NCBI RefSeq assembly: GCF_002584535.1
Contig: NZ_NUOT01000008.1
Coordinates: forward strand, 248,001-312,000
DNA length: 64,000 nucleotides
Direction of reading: 5' to 3'
From: Bacillus cereus
GTDB lineage: Bacteria > Bacillota > Bacilli > Bacillales > Bacillaceae_G
The notes beneath the pieces were generated by a model. That model was given only the letters and a program-made list of their open reading frames with translations. It was not told where the DNA came from and searched no databases. Below are positions 55,206 through 64,000 of this stretch, in pieces. Each line of letters starts with the position of its first letter. Position 1 is the stretch's first letter. A program made the position numbers and the translations under genes.

Positions 55206-55301
55206 CCCAGTATATTTTTCTAAATCTTTGCAGGATTTTCATTACATTCCCTCTAAATAGAGCAATAAGGTAAATCTTATATATAAAGGAGTGCTCTCAT
55301 C

Positions 55302-56078
55302 ATGGTTACAAATCGTGTCGTCTTTTTAACAGGTGCTGCAAGTGGTATTGGTTATGAAATGGGAAATGCATTTGCAAAAGAAGGAGCAAAAGTGGTGATT
55401 AGTGATCGTCTTGAAGATCGTGCAAAAGAAGCTGCTGAACAGTTACGCAAGGAAGGATATGAGGCAATCGGTCTAAGATGCGATGTGACATCTGAGCAAG
55501 AAATATCCGAAGCGATTTCTGAAACTATTACTAAATTCGGCTCACTTGATGTATTAATAAATAATGCTGGTATGCAACATGTCTCACCAATTGAAGAATT
55601 TCCAACCGACAAGTTTGAACTTCTTATTAAAATTATGCAGATCGCACCGTTCATTGCCATAAAACATACTTTTCCAATTATGAAAAAACAAAAGTATGGG
55701 CGGATTATTAATGTTGCCTCTATTAACGGACTTGTCGGATTTGCCGGGAAAGCTGCCTATAATAGTGCGAAACACGGCGTAATTGGTTTAACAAAGGTTG
55801 CCGCGTTAGAGGGAGCTACCCATGGGATTACAGTAAATGCTCTCTGCCCAGGTTATGTGGACACACCACTGGTTCGAAACCAACTCCAAGATTTAGCAGC
55901 AACAAGAAATGTTCCACTAGAGCGTGTATTAGAAGACGTTATTTATCCACTCGTACCACAAAAACGATTGCTTGCTGTAGAAGAAATTGCTAGTTATGCT
56001 TTATTTTTAGCAAGTGAGAAAACAAAAGGAGTAACTGGTCAGGCTGTTGTTATAGATGGCGGCTATACATCACAGTAG
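55302..56078 (+). CDS. bdhA: 3-hydroxybutyrate dehydrogenase
   Basis: A 258-residue SDR converting 3-hydroxybutyrate to acetoacetate with NAD. Motifs: TGAASGIGYEM, NNAGMQHVSPIEEF (the QHV of this subfamily), NVASINGLVG with the catalytic serine, AAYNSAKHGV with Tyr and Lys, and CPGYVDTPLV. AAAGGAG precedes the ATG. Together with the thiolase at 50704 it would serve short-chain acyl or polyhydroxybutyrate use; that link is inferred. Confidence 0.9.
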   Translation: MVTNRVVFLTGAASGIGYEMGNAFAKEGAKVVISDRLEDRAKEAAEQLRKEGYEAIGLRCDVTSEQEISEAISETITKFGSLDVLINNAGMQHVSPIEEFPTDKFELLIKIMQIAPFIAIKHTFPIMKKQKYGRIINVASINGLVGFAGKAAYNSAKHGVIGLTKVAALEGATHGITVNALCPGYVDTPLVRNQLQDLAATRNVPLERVLEDVIYPLVPQKRLLAVEEIASYALFLASEKTKGVTGQAVVIDGGYTSQ

Positions 56079-56095
56079 CTCTTTTTTGATTGCAA

Positions 56096-56132
56096 AAAAA
56101 GGCTTATGCTTCTTGAAAGCATAAGCCTTTTC
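56096..56132. terminator. Convergent terminator bdhA / yvrJ-like gene
   Basis: AAAAGGCTTATGCTT and AAGCATAAGCCTTTT form a perfect long stem; A and T runs lie on both sides. Confidence 0.9.
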
Positions 56133-56134
56133 CC

Positions 56135-56296
56135 TCACTTCGTTTCATGCGGAGCTTCATATCTTGTCATCTGTTGTGGTAATTTCTCAATTGCAACAAT
56201 TACACCATCTAATTTACTTTCAATACGATGCAGTAAATATAACGTCACAACGATTGGAAATCCAACATTACCGATCATAGATATCCATTCCTCCAT
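56135..56296 (-). CDS. YvrJ family small protein
   Basis: A 53-residue protein with a strong ribosome site (AAAGGAGGGG, eight bases). It opens MEEWISMIGNVGFPIVVTLY, with one membrane helix, and continues LLHRIESKLDGVIVAIEKLPQ, the standard YvrJ pattern. YvrJ proteins are small membrane proteins of unknown function, sometimes linked to sigma-I-like or phage genes. Stand-alone here. Confidence 0.8.
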   Translation of the reverse strand: MEEWISMIGNVGFPIVVTLYLLHRIESKLDGVIVAIEKLPQQMTRYEAPHETK

Positions 56297-56353
56297 CTAC
56301 TTCCCCTCCTTTCTTTTACATAAATAAGCAAAAGAAAGGAAATTTGGCAATAA

Positions 56354-56388
56354 AAAAACAAGCTACTATATATTAGCTTGTTTTTCAA
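56354..56388 (-). terminator. Terminator overlapping the end of mtnA
   Basis: AAAAACAAGCTA and TAGCTTGTTTTT pair around ATATATAG; T-run on the minus strand. Confidence 0.85.
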
Positions 56389-57427
56389 ATAATAAAGCAA
56401 TCTCTACTGCATAATCCCCTTGTAGAATTCCCTTTTCAGTAATAATTCCCGTAATAAGATCATGAGGAGTTATATCAAATGCAGGATTATAAACATTGAC
56501 GCCCTTTGGAGCAATTTGTTTTCCAAAAATCTTTGTAACTTCAGATTCGTCACGTTCTTCAATCACAATTTCAGCACCCGTTTTCTTCGTAATATCAAAT
56601 GTAGAAAGTGGAGCAGCAACATAGAAAGGAATATGAAAATACTTTGCTACTATAGCTAAATTCAAGGTTCCTATTTTATTTGCTGTATCACCGTTCGCGA
56701 CAATTCGATCTGCCCCTACAATTATAGCAGTAATATGTTTTCTTCGGATCACATGAGCTGCCATATTGTCTGTAATGAGTGTTACATCAACACCAGCTTG
56801 TTGCAATTCCCATGTAGTAAGACGCGCTCCTTGCAAGACAGGTCTTGTCTCACATGCATAAGCATGTAAGCTTATCCCACGCTCCTTTCCAATATAAAAC
56901 GGAGCTAGTGCTGTTCCATAACGAGCCGTAGCAATACTTCCAGCGTTACAAATCGTTAAAATATGATCTCCATCTTTAAATCTAGTTAAAGCATGTTCCC
57001 CAATACTACGGCACACATTTTCATCTTCTTGCTGAATTTTAAGTGCTTCCTCTTCCAACATTTTTCTCGATTCTTTAATTGTTGTTGCTTCCTTAATAGA
57101 GCTACTCATACGATCAATTGCCCAAAATAAATTAACAGCTGTCGGACGTGCGGTTGCTAAATAATCACAATCGCGTTTGAAATTTTTTTTAAACTCAGTG
57201 ATATTCATAGCATTATATTTTTTTGCTGCAAGCGCTAAACCAAAAGCAGCTGTAATACCAATTGCAGGTGCCCCGCGTACTTCTAACATAACGATACTTT
57301 TCCATACATCTTCAATACTATTCAATGTTTTATATTCTACAACATGTGGTAATCTCGTTTGATTTAATAAAGTAATAGAATCTCCCTTCCAACTTACAGA
57401 ACGCGGAACAGCAACTGTTGTGCTCAT
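56366..57427 (-). CDS. mtnA: Methylthioribose-1-phosphate isomerase
   Basis: A 353-residue enzyme converting 5-methylthioribose-1-phosphate to the ribulose form in methionine salvage. It belongs to the eIF2B-alpha-like isomerase family: [16 protein letters not shown], the catalytic Cys in [12 protein letters not shown] and the catalytic Asp in [17 protein letters not shown]. Its start overlaps the mtnK stop (ATGA). The mtnKA unit is led by a SAM riboswitch, so it is off when SAM is high. Confidence 0.94.
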   Translation of the reverse strand: MSTTVAVPRSVSWKGDSITLLNQTRLPHVVEYKTLNSIEDVWKSIVMLEVRGAPAIGITAAFGLALAAKKYNAMNITEFKKNFKRDCDYLATARPTAVNLFWAIDRMSSSIKEATTIKESRKMLEEEALKIQQEDENVCRSIGEHALTRFKDGDHILTICNAGSIATARYGTALAPFYIGKERGISLHAYACETRPVLQGARLTTWELQQAGVDVTLITDNMAAHVIRRKHITAIIVGADRIVANGDTANKIGTLNLAIVAKYFHIPFYVAAPLSTFDITKKTGAEIVIEERDESEVTKIFGKQIAPKGVNVYNPAFDITPHDLITGIITEKGILQGDYAVEIALLFEKQANI

Positions 57428-58608
57428 ACTCTTGCCTCCTCTCCAGAAACAATATATCGAAATATTGTTTGAAACACACGAACATCTGCATTTGTTGCTT
57501 CATGTAATAGTAATTCTCTTCCTAAGTATAACGCTTGTTTTTTTGCTTGAATTCTTCGACTTTTATTCTTAATCCCATCTAAATCTACTACATGTGCTAA
57601 TCCAATTGTTCGACGAATGATTTCACAACCAGCAAATCCAACTGCGTCAGCAAAAATATTTTGTAGCACAATTGCAAGCCATTGTTTCTCCTTTGTATAC
57701 GGTTCTATCCCTTCTAATAGCCATAGCTTCGTGAATACTTCTACAAAATCACTCCATGTTTTTTCAATATGATAGAATAAAATATCTCGTTTCTCGTCTT
57801 CCCTTGCTAGTGCATTCAACAATAAATTTGCAATAAATTGACCAAGGTCAAATCCAAGAGGTCCAAATGTTGCAAACTCCGGATCAATTACCTTCGTTTC
57901 AGAAGATGATGAAAAAATACTACCTGTATGTAAATCACCATGAATTAACGCTTCTTTTCTCGTTAAAAATTTATATTTATACTGTGCTACCTGTAATTTT
58001 AATTTCTTATCACACCAAAGTTCATCTAAGACAGGTTGCAATTCTTTCTCATAATCGTTTGTTTCATAGTTTCCAAACGGATCTGTAAACACAAGATCTT
58101 CTGTAATTTTACAAAGATCAGGATTTACAAACTTTCCGTCTAACACCCTTTTCTCTTCTGCTAGTAGGCCAAAATCTGACGTATAAAACAAAACATGTGC
58201 TAAGAAGCGCCCAATATGCTGAGATAAAAGCGGATATTCTTCCCCTTCAACCAATCCTTTACGAGTAATTGTAAAAGCCGATAAATCCTCCATTACTGTC
58301 ACAGCTAATTCTTCATCATGACCATATACTTTTGGTACATATTCTGGTACGTATTTTGCAAAAACTTGCAATGCTTGACTTTCAATCGTGGCCCTTCTTA
58401 CCGAAAGTGGCCAGCTTTCTCCAACGACTTTTGCATATGGAAGAGCCTGTTTTACGATAAGGCCGCTTTCTCCATCATGGACCCTGAATACATAATTCAA
58501 GTTCCCATCTCCTATTTCATGACAAGTTAGCTTTGCGTCTGTCCTAAAGTATCCATGCTCTTTTACATACTGAGCTGCTGTTTCTATTGTTAATGAACGA
58601 TATCCCAT
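57424..58608 (-). CDS. mtnK: Methylthioribose kinase
   Basis: A 394-residue kinase that phosphorylates 5-methylthioribose at position 1, using ATP. It has the aminoglycoside-phosphotransferase-like fold: catalytic loop [13 protein letters not shown] and the metal site [19 protein letters not shown]. The N-terminal [21 protein letters not shown] is the usual nucleotide-binding lobe. Ribosome site AAGGGGG lies before the ATG. First gene behind the SAM-I riboswitch. Confidence 0.94.
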   Translation of the reverse strand: MGYRSLTIETAAQYVKEHGYFRTDAKLTCHEIGDGNLNYVFRVHDGESGLIVKQALPYAKVVGESWPLSVRRATIESQALQVFAKYVPEYVPKVYGHDEELAVTVMEDLSAFTITRKGLVEGEEYPLLSQHIGRFLAHVLFYTSDFGLLAEEKRVLDGKFVNPDLCKITEDLVFTDPFGNYETNDYEKELQPVLDELWCDKKLKLQVAQYKYKFLTRKEALIHGDLHTGSIFSSSSETKVIDPEFATFGPLGFDLGQFIANLLLNALAREDEKRDILFYHIEKTWSDFVEVFTKLWLLEGIEPYTKEKQWLAIVLQNIFADAVGFAGCEIIRRTIGLAHVVDLDGIKNKSRRIQAKKQALYLGRELLLHEATNADVRVFQTIFRYIVSGEEARV

Positions 58609-58650
58609 TTTCTTATCCCCCTTTTTTAATGCAGAGGCTTTTCATCATAA

Positions 58651-58682
58651 GAAAAACCTCTTCCCATGAAGAAAGAGGTTTG
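58651..58682 (-). terminator. SAM riboswitch terminator for mtnKA
   Basis: AAACCTCTTT and AAGAGGTTTTTC form the intrinsic terminator directly after the S-box core, upstream of mtnK. Confidence 0.85.
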
Positions 58683-58698
58683 AAGTTTATCTTCTCCC

Positions 58699-58840
58699 CT
58701 CTTATCTGTCAGAAAGCTATTCTTTCTGCTGGAATTAGCACCGTGCCTTTTTGGCGCATAAGCGCCCCATCTCGCAATGGTATTACGGTCGGTTGCTGGG
58801 TTTCATCGGGCCAAATCCCTCCACCTGCTCTTGATAAGAG
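58699..58840 (-). ncRNA. SAM-I (S-box) riboswitch ahead of mtnKA
   Basis: Minus strand: CTCTTATCAAGAGCAGGTGG, AGGGA, GATGAAACCCAGCAACC, then a variable arm, AAAAAGGCACGGTGCTAATTCC, and the closing CTGACAGATAAGAG. All conserved S-box blocks are present. SAM binding favours the terminator that follows. Confidence 0.95.
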
Positions 58841-58913
58841 TTGCATGATTTATTTGAATTTTTAACTTTCTGCTACAGACTATAACAAGAATAAAAATCA
58901 TTTGTCAATATTT

Positions 58914-59693
58914 TTATTTATATAATTCTGGACGTCGATCGGCAAATACAGGAATTCCCTTACGCACTTCTTTAACTTTTTCTAAGTTTAGCTTCCCATG
59001 CAAAATTGATTCTTCTTCTCCTGCTTCTACTACAATTTCCCCCCATGGATCAACAATAAGAGAATGTCCAGCAAACACATTATGTGGATCCTCTCCTGCT
59101 CTATTACACGCAACCACATAACATTGATTTTCAACCGCTCTTGCTTGAAGGAGTAAACGCCAATGAGCTAAGCGAACAAGCGGCCATTCTGCTACAACGA
59201 ATAACACATTTACCCCTCTTACAGTATAAACACGCATCCATTCTGGAAAACGAATATCATAACAAATCACACCACCACACTGTACACCATCCAATGTAAA
59301 TTCTCCTGTTTCACTCCCCCCTATTAAATAGTTATGTTCATTCATCAACTGGAACAAATGGACCTTGCTATACTCATTTTGCAGTCTCCCCTCACGATTC
59401 ACTATATACATCGTATTTGTAACACCGTGCTCTGTTTGCTTCGCAATGGAACCACCGACAATATTTACATCATATTTCTGTGCCCATTCTGAAAGAATCT
59501 GTTTTGTTTGGATCCCATCTCCATCTGCAATTTCCGGAAGTCTTTCTAAATCATAACCAGTCGTCCAAAGTTCAGGTAATACGATAATATCTGGTGTTCC
59601 TTGCATCGCTTCTTCTATTTTTTTCTTTGCATTTCCAATATTTATTTTCACATCACCAAAAGCAATATCCATTTGAATACATGCGATTTTCAT
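58914..59693 (-). CDS. mtnU: Carbon-nitrogen hydrolase MtnU (omega-amidase type)
   Basis: A 259-residue nitrilase-superfamily amidase, associated with methionine salvage by position; in relatives it hydrolyses alpha-ketoglutaramate or alpha-keto-gamma-methylthiobutyramide. The Glu-Lys-Cys triad is visible in LPELWTTGYDL, YSKVHLF and GGVICYDIRFPEW. The ATG giving MKIACIQMDIAFGDV has GAGGTGG upstream; the frame is open 56 codons further into the promoter region and that part is not used. Divergent from mtnE. Confidence 0.88.
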   Translation of the reverse strand: MKIACIQMDIAFGDVKINIGNAKKKIEEAMQGTPDIIVLPELWTTGYDLERLPEIADGDGIQTKQILSEWAQKYDVNIVGGSIAKQTEHGVTNTMYIVNREGRLQNEYSKVHLFQLMNEHNYLIGGSETGEFTLDGVQCGGVICYDIRFPEWMRVYTVRGVNVLFVVAEWPLVRLAHWRLLLQARAVENQCYVVACNRAGEDPHNVFAGHSLIVDPWGEIVVEAGEEESILHGKLNLEKVKEVRKGIPVFADRRPELYK

Positions 59694-59791
59694 TTTATCC
59701 ACCTCATTTTCAATTTTCCCTTTACAAAAACTTGGAAAGGCTATATTATTTGTCACTAGAATTGTAACAACTTTCAAAAGAGGTGGAAAGT

Positions 59792-60982
59792 ATGAAACAT
59801 TTTCAACCTTCCAGGGTTGTAACATCCTTACCAACACAGTTTTTCGCTTCACTTGTTGCAAAAGTTAACAAAGTGGTGGAAGCAGGTCATGATGTTATCA
59901 ATCTAGGACAAGGCAATCCAGATCAACCAACACCGCCGCATATCGTAACAGCTTTACAACATGCAGCAGAAAAAACAGTTCACCATAAGTATCCACCATT
60001 TCGCGGGCATGAAAGCTTAAAAAAAGCCTTTGCGGCGTTCTATGAACGTGAATACGGAGTCAAAGTAAACCCTAAAACAGAAGTAGCTATTTTATTTGGC
60101 GGAAAAGCAGGGCTTGTTGAATTACCGCTTTGTTTCACAAACCCGGATGATACAATTCTGGTACCCGATCCAGGATACCCTGACTATTTATCAGGTGTCG
60201 CTTTAGCAAAAGCAACCTTTGAAACAATGCCATTATTAGCAGAAAATAATTTTTTACCAGACTATGCAAAAATTGATGAATCTATTGCCAAACAATCAAA
60301 ATTAATGTTTTTAAACTACCCTAATAACCCGACTGGTGCTACTGCATCAAGAGAGTTTTTTGAAGAAACAATTTCCTTTGCCAATAAACACGATATTTTA
60401 GTCGTGCATGATTTTGCTTATGGTGCAATTGGCTTTGACGGCAACAAACCAACGAGCTTCTTACAAGCAAACGGTGCAAAAGATGTTGGCATTGAGATTT
60501 ATACATTGTCAAAAACATTTAATATGGCTGGTTGGCGAATCGCCTTTGCTATTGGTAACGAAAGTGTCATTGAAACAATCAATGTATTGCAAGACCATAT
60601 GTACGTCAGCATTTTTGGTGCTGTACAAGAGGCAGCTTGTGAGGCGCTATTAAGTTCACAAACTTGTGTGAATGAACTTGTTGAACGCTATGAATCACGA
60701 AGAAATACACTTATTACAGCTTGTTGTTCGATTGGCTGGGATGTTCTCGCACCAAATGGATCATTTTTTGCATGGCTTCCCGTTCCTAATGGTTATACAT
60801 CGGAACAATTTACTGACTTATTGTTAGAACAAGCGCACGTAGCAGTTGCACCTGGAATTGGGTTCGGGAAACATGGCGAAGGCTACGTTCGTGTTGGATT
60901 ATTACATACAGAAGAGCGACTACAGGAAGCTATTCAACGAATCGATAAATTGAAAATTTTCAAAAAACCGTTGACATCGTAA
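59792..60982 (+). CDS. mtnE: Methionine salvage aminotransferase
   Basis: A 396-residue class I/II PLP aminotransferase that converts 4-methylthio-2-oxobutyrate to methionine, the last step of salvage. PLP lysine in YTLSKTFNMAGWRIAF; other contacts INLGQGNPDQPTP, FLNYPNNPTGA and HDFAYGAIGFDG. GAGGTGG lies seven bases ahead of this ATG; the frame continues three codons upstream. It is followed by the second SAM riboswitch, so it is transcribed separately from mtnWXBD. Confidence 0.9.
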   Translation: MKHFQPSRVVTSLPTQFFASLVAKVNKVVEAGHDVINLGQGNPDQPTPPHIVTALQHAAEKTVHHKYPPFRGHESLKKAFAAFYEREYGVKVNPKTEVAILFGGKAGLVELPLCFTNPDDTILVPDPGYPDYLSGVALAKATFETMPLLAENNFLPDYAKIDESIAKQSKLMFLNYPNNPTGATASREFFEETISFANKHDILVVHDFAYGAIGFDGNKPTSFLQANGAKDVGIEIYTLSKTFNMAGWRIAFAIGNESVIETINVLQDHMYVSIFGAVQEAACEALLSSQTCVNELVERYESRRNTLITACCSIGWDVLAPNGSFFAWLPVPNGYTSEQFTDLLLEQAHVAVAPGIGFGKHGEGYVRVGLLHTEERLQEAIQRIDKLKIFKKPLTS

Positions 60983-61034
60983 AAAAACTCTGTCAAAATT
61001 CAGATATCGTAAAAATTAAAACATTTCAAAATAC

Positions 61035-61139
61035 TTCTTATCAAGAGCAGGTGGAGGGACGAGCCCGACGAAACCCGGCAACCGATCTACAATTGTAGGC
61101 ACGGTGCTAATTCTCGCAGCGTTACGCTGACAGATAAGG
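61035..61139 (+). ncRNA. SAM-I (S-box) riboswitch ahead of mtnWXBD
   Basis: CTTATCAAGAGCAGGTGGAG, CGACGAAACCCGGCAACCG, then AGGCACGGTGCTAATTC and GCTGACAGATAAG: a compact S-box with a much shorter variable arm than the mtnKA copy. Confidence 0.95.
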
Positions 61140-61150
61140 AGCTGGTTGTA

Positions 61151-61183
61151 AAAAAACCTCTCCTTAGCTGAGAGGTTTTTTTA
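61151..61183 (+). terminator. SAM riboswitch terminator for mtnWXBD
   Basis: AAAAAACCTCT and AGAGGTTTTTTT form the stem. The GATAAGGAG and CTCCTTAG sequences could pair instead as the antiterminator. Confidence 0.88.
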
Positions 61184-61204
61184 TTTAACTAGGAGGTTAT
61201 GAAA

Positions 61205-62449
61205 ATGAGCGGAATAACAGCAACCTATTTAATCCATGATGATTCTCTTCATTTAAACCAAAAAGCAGAGCAAATCGCTCTCGGTTTGACAATTGGTTCA
61301 TGGACTCATCTGCCACACTTATTACAAGAACAATTAAAACAACATAAAGGCAACGTCATTCATGTCGAAGAGTTGGAAGAGCAAGAGCGTGTAAATACGT
61401 ATCTTGGAAAAAAAGTAATACGTGGACTCATTAAAATTCATTATCCATCAGTAAATTTCAGCCCGGATTTACCGGCTATTTTAACAACAGCATTTGGAAA
61501 ATTATCGCTAGATGGCGAAGTTAAACTAATTGATTTAACAATTTCAGATGACTTAAAAGAACATTTCCCTGGTCCTAAATTTGGCATTGAGGGAATACGA
61601 AATCTCTTACATATTCACGATCGTCCACTTCTGATGAGTATTTTCAAGGGAATGATCGGTCGCAATATAGGATATTTAAAAACCCAACTGCGCGATCAAG
61701 CAATTGGTGGTGTAGATATTGTAAAAGATGATGAAATCTTATTTGAAAACTTATTAACACCGCTCACAAAACGAATTTCTGCTGGAAAAGAAGTATTACA
61801 GTCCGTATACGAAACATACGGTCATAAGACTTTATATGCAGTAAATTTAACGGGTCGTACCTATGATCTTAAAGAAAATGCAAAACGCGCTGCCTCAGCC
61901 GGTGCAGATATTCTTCTATTCAATGTATTCTCATATGGATTAGATGTACTGCAATCACTTGCTGAGGACGATGATATACCTATTCCAATTATGGCACATC
62001 CTGCTGTAAGCGGCGCATACGCTTCATCGGAATTATATGGATTTTCTTATCCATTACTACTCGGAAAGCTGCTTCGTTATACTGGTGCAGATTTCTCTTT
62101 ATTTCCATCACCATACGGCAGTGTTGCATTAGAAAAAAAAGAAGCTCTTCTTATTACAAATGAACTAATTGAAAAAGATCCGTCTTTAAAACGAAGCTTC
62201 CCTGTTCCATCGGCCGGTATTCACCCTGGTTTTGTTCCATTTATCCTTAGTGATTTTGGCAAGGATGTTGTCATTAATGCAGGTGGTGGTATTCATGGTC
62301 ATCCAGCTGGGGCACAAGGCGGTGGAAAAGCATTTCGAGCAGCGATTGATGCTACTTTGCAAGGAACACCATTGCATGAAGCAGGTAACACTGATTTACA
62401 TGTTGCACTGCAATTATGGGGAAATCCATCTCACAAGGTGACACTATGA
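61205..62449 (+). CDS. mtnW: 2,3-diketo-5-methylthiopentyl-1-phosphate enolase (RuBisCO-like)
   Basis: A 414-residue RuBisCO-like protein catalysing the enolisation step of methionine salvage. The family's metal-binding block is [11 protein letters not shown], with the carbamylated lysine, Asp and Glu. Other conserved stretches are [20 protein letters not shown] and [17 protein letters not shown] start at the second ATG, eight bases from AGGAGG; the first ATG is only two bases away. Coupled to mtnX by an ATGA overlap. Confidence 0.94.
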   Translation: MSGITATYLIHDDSLHLNQKAEQIALGLTIGSWTHLPHLLQEQLKQHKGNVIHVEELEEQERVNTYLGKKVIRGLIKIHYPSVNFSPDLPAILTTAFGKLSLDGEVKLIDLTISDDLKEHFPGPKFGIEGIRNLLHIHDRPLLMSIFKGMIGRNIGYLKTQLRDQAIGGVDIVKDDEILFENLLTPLTKRISAGKEVLQSVYETYGHKTLYAVNLTGRTYDLKENAKRAASAGADILLFNVFSYGLDVLQSLAEDDDIPIPIMAHPAVSGAYASSELYGFSYPLLLGKLLRYTGADFSLFPSPYGSVALEKKEALLITNELIEKDPSLKRSFPVPSAGIHPGFVPFILSDFGKDVVINAGGGIHGHPAGAQGGGKAFRAAIDATLQGTPLHEAGNTDLHVALQLWGNPSHKVTL

Positions 62450-63105
62450 GTCTTCAAATTTTTTGTGACTTCGATGGTACGATTACGAACAATGATAATA
62501 TCGTTGCTATTATGGAGAAATTCGCTCCACCAGAAGCTGAAACGATTAAACAAAAAATTCTATCACAAGAACTTTCTATTCAAGAAGGTGTTGGAGAGAT
62601 GTTTTCCCTTTTACCTACAAGCTTACAAAATGACATCACCACTTTTATAAAAGAAACAGCGGTGATTCGAGCTGGATTCTCAGAGTTTGCACAATTTGTC
62701 CAAATAAATCAGATTTCACTTCATATTATATCCGGAGGAATGGATTTTTTCGTCTACCCTCTCCTCAAAGGATTAATCAACCCAGATCATATTTATTGTA
62801 ATACGACTGATTTTTCGGGGGAAACAATTCAGGTAAACTGGCCCCATCCGTGTGATGAAGATTGTAAAAACAAATGCGGTCTTTGTAAATCGACACTGAT
62901 TCATCAATTAAGTTCAAACGGTGATTTTAATATTGTAATTGGAGATTCAATTACAGATTTACAAGCTGCGAAACTTGCTGATAAAGTATTCGCTCGTGAT
63001 TTTCTCATTACAAAATGCCGAGAATATCAAATTTCCTATACGGCATTTGAAACGTTTTATGACATACAGACAGAAATTAAGCAATTGTTGGAGGTGATAA
63101 AATGA
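62446..63105 (+). CDS. mtnX: 2-hydroxy-3-keto-5-methylthiopentenyl-1-phosphate phosphatase
   Basis: A 219-residue HAD-family phosphatase producing acireductone precursor. Motif I is [12 protein letters not shown], motif [11 protein letters not shown] and motif [18 protein letters not shown] Cys-rich insert ([14 protein letters not shown]) in the middle may bind metal. Starts within the ATGA shared with mtnW and ends in an ATGA shared with mtnB. Confidence 0.94.
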   Translation: MSLQIFCDFDGTITNNDNIVAIMEKFAPPEAETIKQKILSQELSIQEGVGEMFSLLPTSLQNDITTFIKETAVIRAGFSEFAQFVQINQISLHIISGGMDFFVYPLLKGLINPDHIYCNTTDFSGETIQVNWPHPCDEDCKNKCGLCKSTLIHQLSSNGDFNIVIGDSITDLQAAKLADKVFARDFLITKCREYQISYTAFETFYDIQTEIKQLLEVIK

Positions 63106-63740
63106 AACAACTTTTTCGCCAATGGGAAGAATTGAGTAAACTAAAGAAAGAATTAACGGATCGTAACTGGTTTCCTGCTACAAGCGGAAACATTTCAATA
63201 AAAGTAAACAATGCTCCAACTACCTTTCTTATTACAGCAAGTGGAAGAGATAAAACGAAAACTACACCTGATGATTTTCTATTAGTTGATCATACTGGAA
63301 AGGCTGTTTTAGAAACCGATTTACGTCCTTCAGCAGAAACATTGCTGCATACTCATATTTACAATCATACAGAAGCTGGATGTGTCTTACATGTCCATAC
63401 AATTGATAACAATGTAATTACAAACGTATACAACAAAGAAGTTTCATTTTCTAATCAAGAAATCATTAAAGCTCTTAATATATGGGAAGAAGGGGCCTCT
63501 ATCAAAATTCCGATTATTGAAAATCATGCCCATATTCCAACGTTGGGAGAAGATTTCCGAAAACATATTCATGGTGACGCTGGAGCCATACTAATTCGCA
63601 ACCATGGTATTACAGTTTGGGGAAAAGATAGCTTTGACGCAAAGAAAAGACTAGAAGCATATGAGTTTTTATTCCAATTTCATATAAAACTATTATCAAT
63701 TCAAGGAGGCGTTTCCCATGGCGCAAATTCGTATTCATGA
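63102..63740 (+). CDS. mtnB: Methylthioribulose-1-phosphate dehydratase
   Basis: A 212-residue class II aldolase-fold zinc enzyme that dehydrates methylthioribulose-1-phosphate. Zinc ligands are in [13 protein letters not shown] (histidines near residues 95-97) and [21 protein letters not shown] is the usual phosphate-binding opening. GGAGGTG lies ahead of the overlapping ATGA. Its last 23 bases overlap mtnD. Confidence 0.93.
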   Translation: MKQLFRQWEELSKLKKELTDRNWFPATSGNISIKVNNAPTTFLITASGRDKTKTTPDDFLLVDHTGKAVLETDLRPSAETLLHTHIYNHTEAGCVLHVHTIDNNVITNVYNKEVSFSNQEIIKALNIWEEGASIKIPIIENHAHIPTLGEDFRKHIHGDAGAILIRNHGITVWGKDSFDAKKRLEAYEFLFQFHIKLLSIQGGVSHGANSYS

Positions 63741-64000
63741 AATAAATACCCGTATTGAAAATGAAGTGGAAGTGCAGCAATTTTTACAAGGAGAAGGCGT
63801 TTTATATGAGAAATGGGATATTTCAAAACTTCCTGCTCATTTAGAAGAAAATTACTCCTTAACTGATGAAAACAAAAAAGAGGTTTTAACAGTATTCTCC
63901 AATGAAATTGCTGATGTTTCAGAACGTCGAGGCTATAAAGCACAAGATGTTATTTGCCTATCAAATGCAACGCCTAGCCTTGATGAGTTATTAATTAACT
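63718..64000 (+). CDS. mtnD: Acireductone dioxygenase, 3' end cut by window edge
   Basis: The first 94 codons of a cupin dioxygenase of about 170 residues that produces the keto acid converted by MtnE. The ATG follows AAGGAGGCGTTTCCC inside the end of mtnB. The visible part ([19 protein letters not shown] ... [17 protein letters not shown] ... [10 protein letters not shown]) is the N-terminal region before the HxH metal motif, which lies outside the window. Identity rests on this and on operon position. Confidence 0.9.
   Translation, partial: MAQIRIHEINTRIENEVEVQQFLQGEGVLYEKWDISKLPAHLEENYSLTDENKKEVLTVFSNEIADVSERRGYKAQDVICLSNATPSLDELLIN

Overview
The window is chromosomal DNA of a low-GC, Gram-positive endospore former, almost certainly a member of the Bacillus cereus group. 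Most genes have close Bacillus subtilis relatives in recognisable order. AGGAGG-type Shine-Dalgarno sites are strong, GTG and TTG starts are common, and dispersed non-coding repeats of the kind described in this group (bcr elements) occur between genes. The species assignment is inferred from protein resemblance; no search was run.

Layout. 1-5450: peptide deformylase (cut by the window edge), a Cof-type HAD phosphatase, rpoY-rnjA (RNA polymerase epsilon and RNase J1), ktrC (potassium channel gating) and an orphan CydB-like membrane protein. 5600-16000: the 'yku' region read leftwards, with thioredoxin-like ykuV, peroxiredoxin ykuU, dapL and dapH (lysine/peptidoglycan precursor), ccpC, darB, abbA, ykuK, ykuJ, the degenerate EAL protein YkuI and fadH. 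16200-17500: a coupled 24-codon ORF plus the Tat-exported phosphoesterase YkuE and a Pro/Tyr-rich small protein, flanked by two copies of one repeat. 17776-21540: ppx-ppk (polyphosphate). 21700-24500: ykyB, a YkyA lipoprotein, an unusual 47-codon ORF and a holin-like protein. 25000-30150: an MFS exporter with a PadR regulator, then metE behind a cobalamin riboswitch. 30150-35300: competence nuclease and inhibitor (comJ/comI), a MerR-like coiled-coil protein, a KinB-like sensor kinase and patA.

35300-46100 is a maltodextrin locus: a LacI-type regulator, an MdxEFG-like ABC importer, a neopullulanase-type glucanase, an oligo-1,6-glucosidase and an MsmX-type ATPase. Closely matching operator sequences lie in front of its transcription units, so the region looks like one regulon. 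A membrane protein gene inside it is split by a TAG codon.

46100-56300 is a more variable stretch: a decayed short-chain dehydrogenase, tiny membrane and zinc-ribbon proteins, lipoproteins, a DUF4184-like remnant, a small ATPase coupled to a two-helix protein, a thiolase, a Nudix hydrolase, an orphan zincin-like protein, a PadR/HAAS pair with three evenly spaced operators, and 3-hydroxybutyrate dehydrogenase. 56366-64000 is the methionine salvage cluster (mtnKA, mtnU, mtnE, mtnWXBD), with two SAM-I riboswitches driving the divergent arms; mtnD runs off the right edge.

I saw no CRISPR array, rRNA, tRNA, transposase or intact prophage. I did not find a clear new multi-gene system. The best leads are small or regulatory: the 47-codon ORF at 22936-23079, the phased PadR operators at 55122-55205, the zincin-like protein at 53268, the structured spacer at 46808-47018 and the recent-looking pseudogenes.
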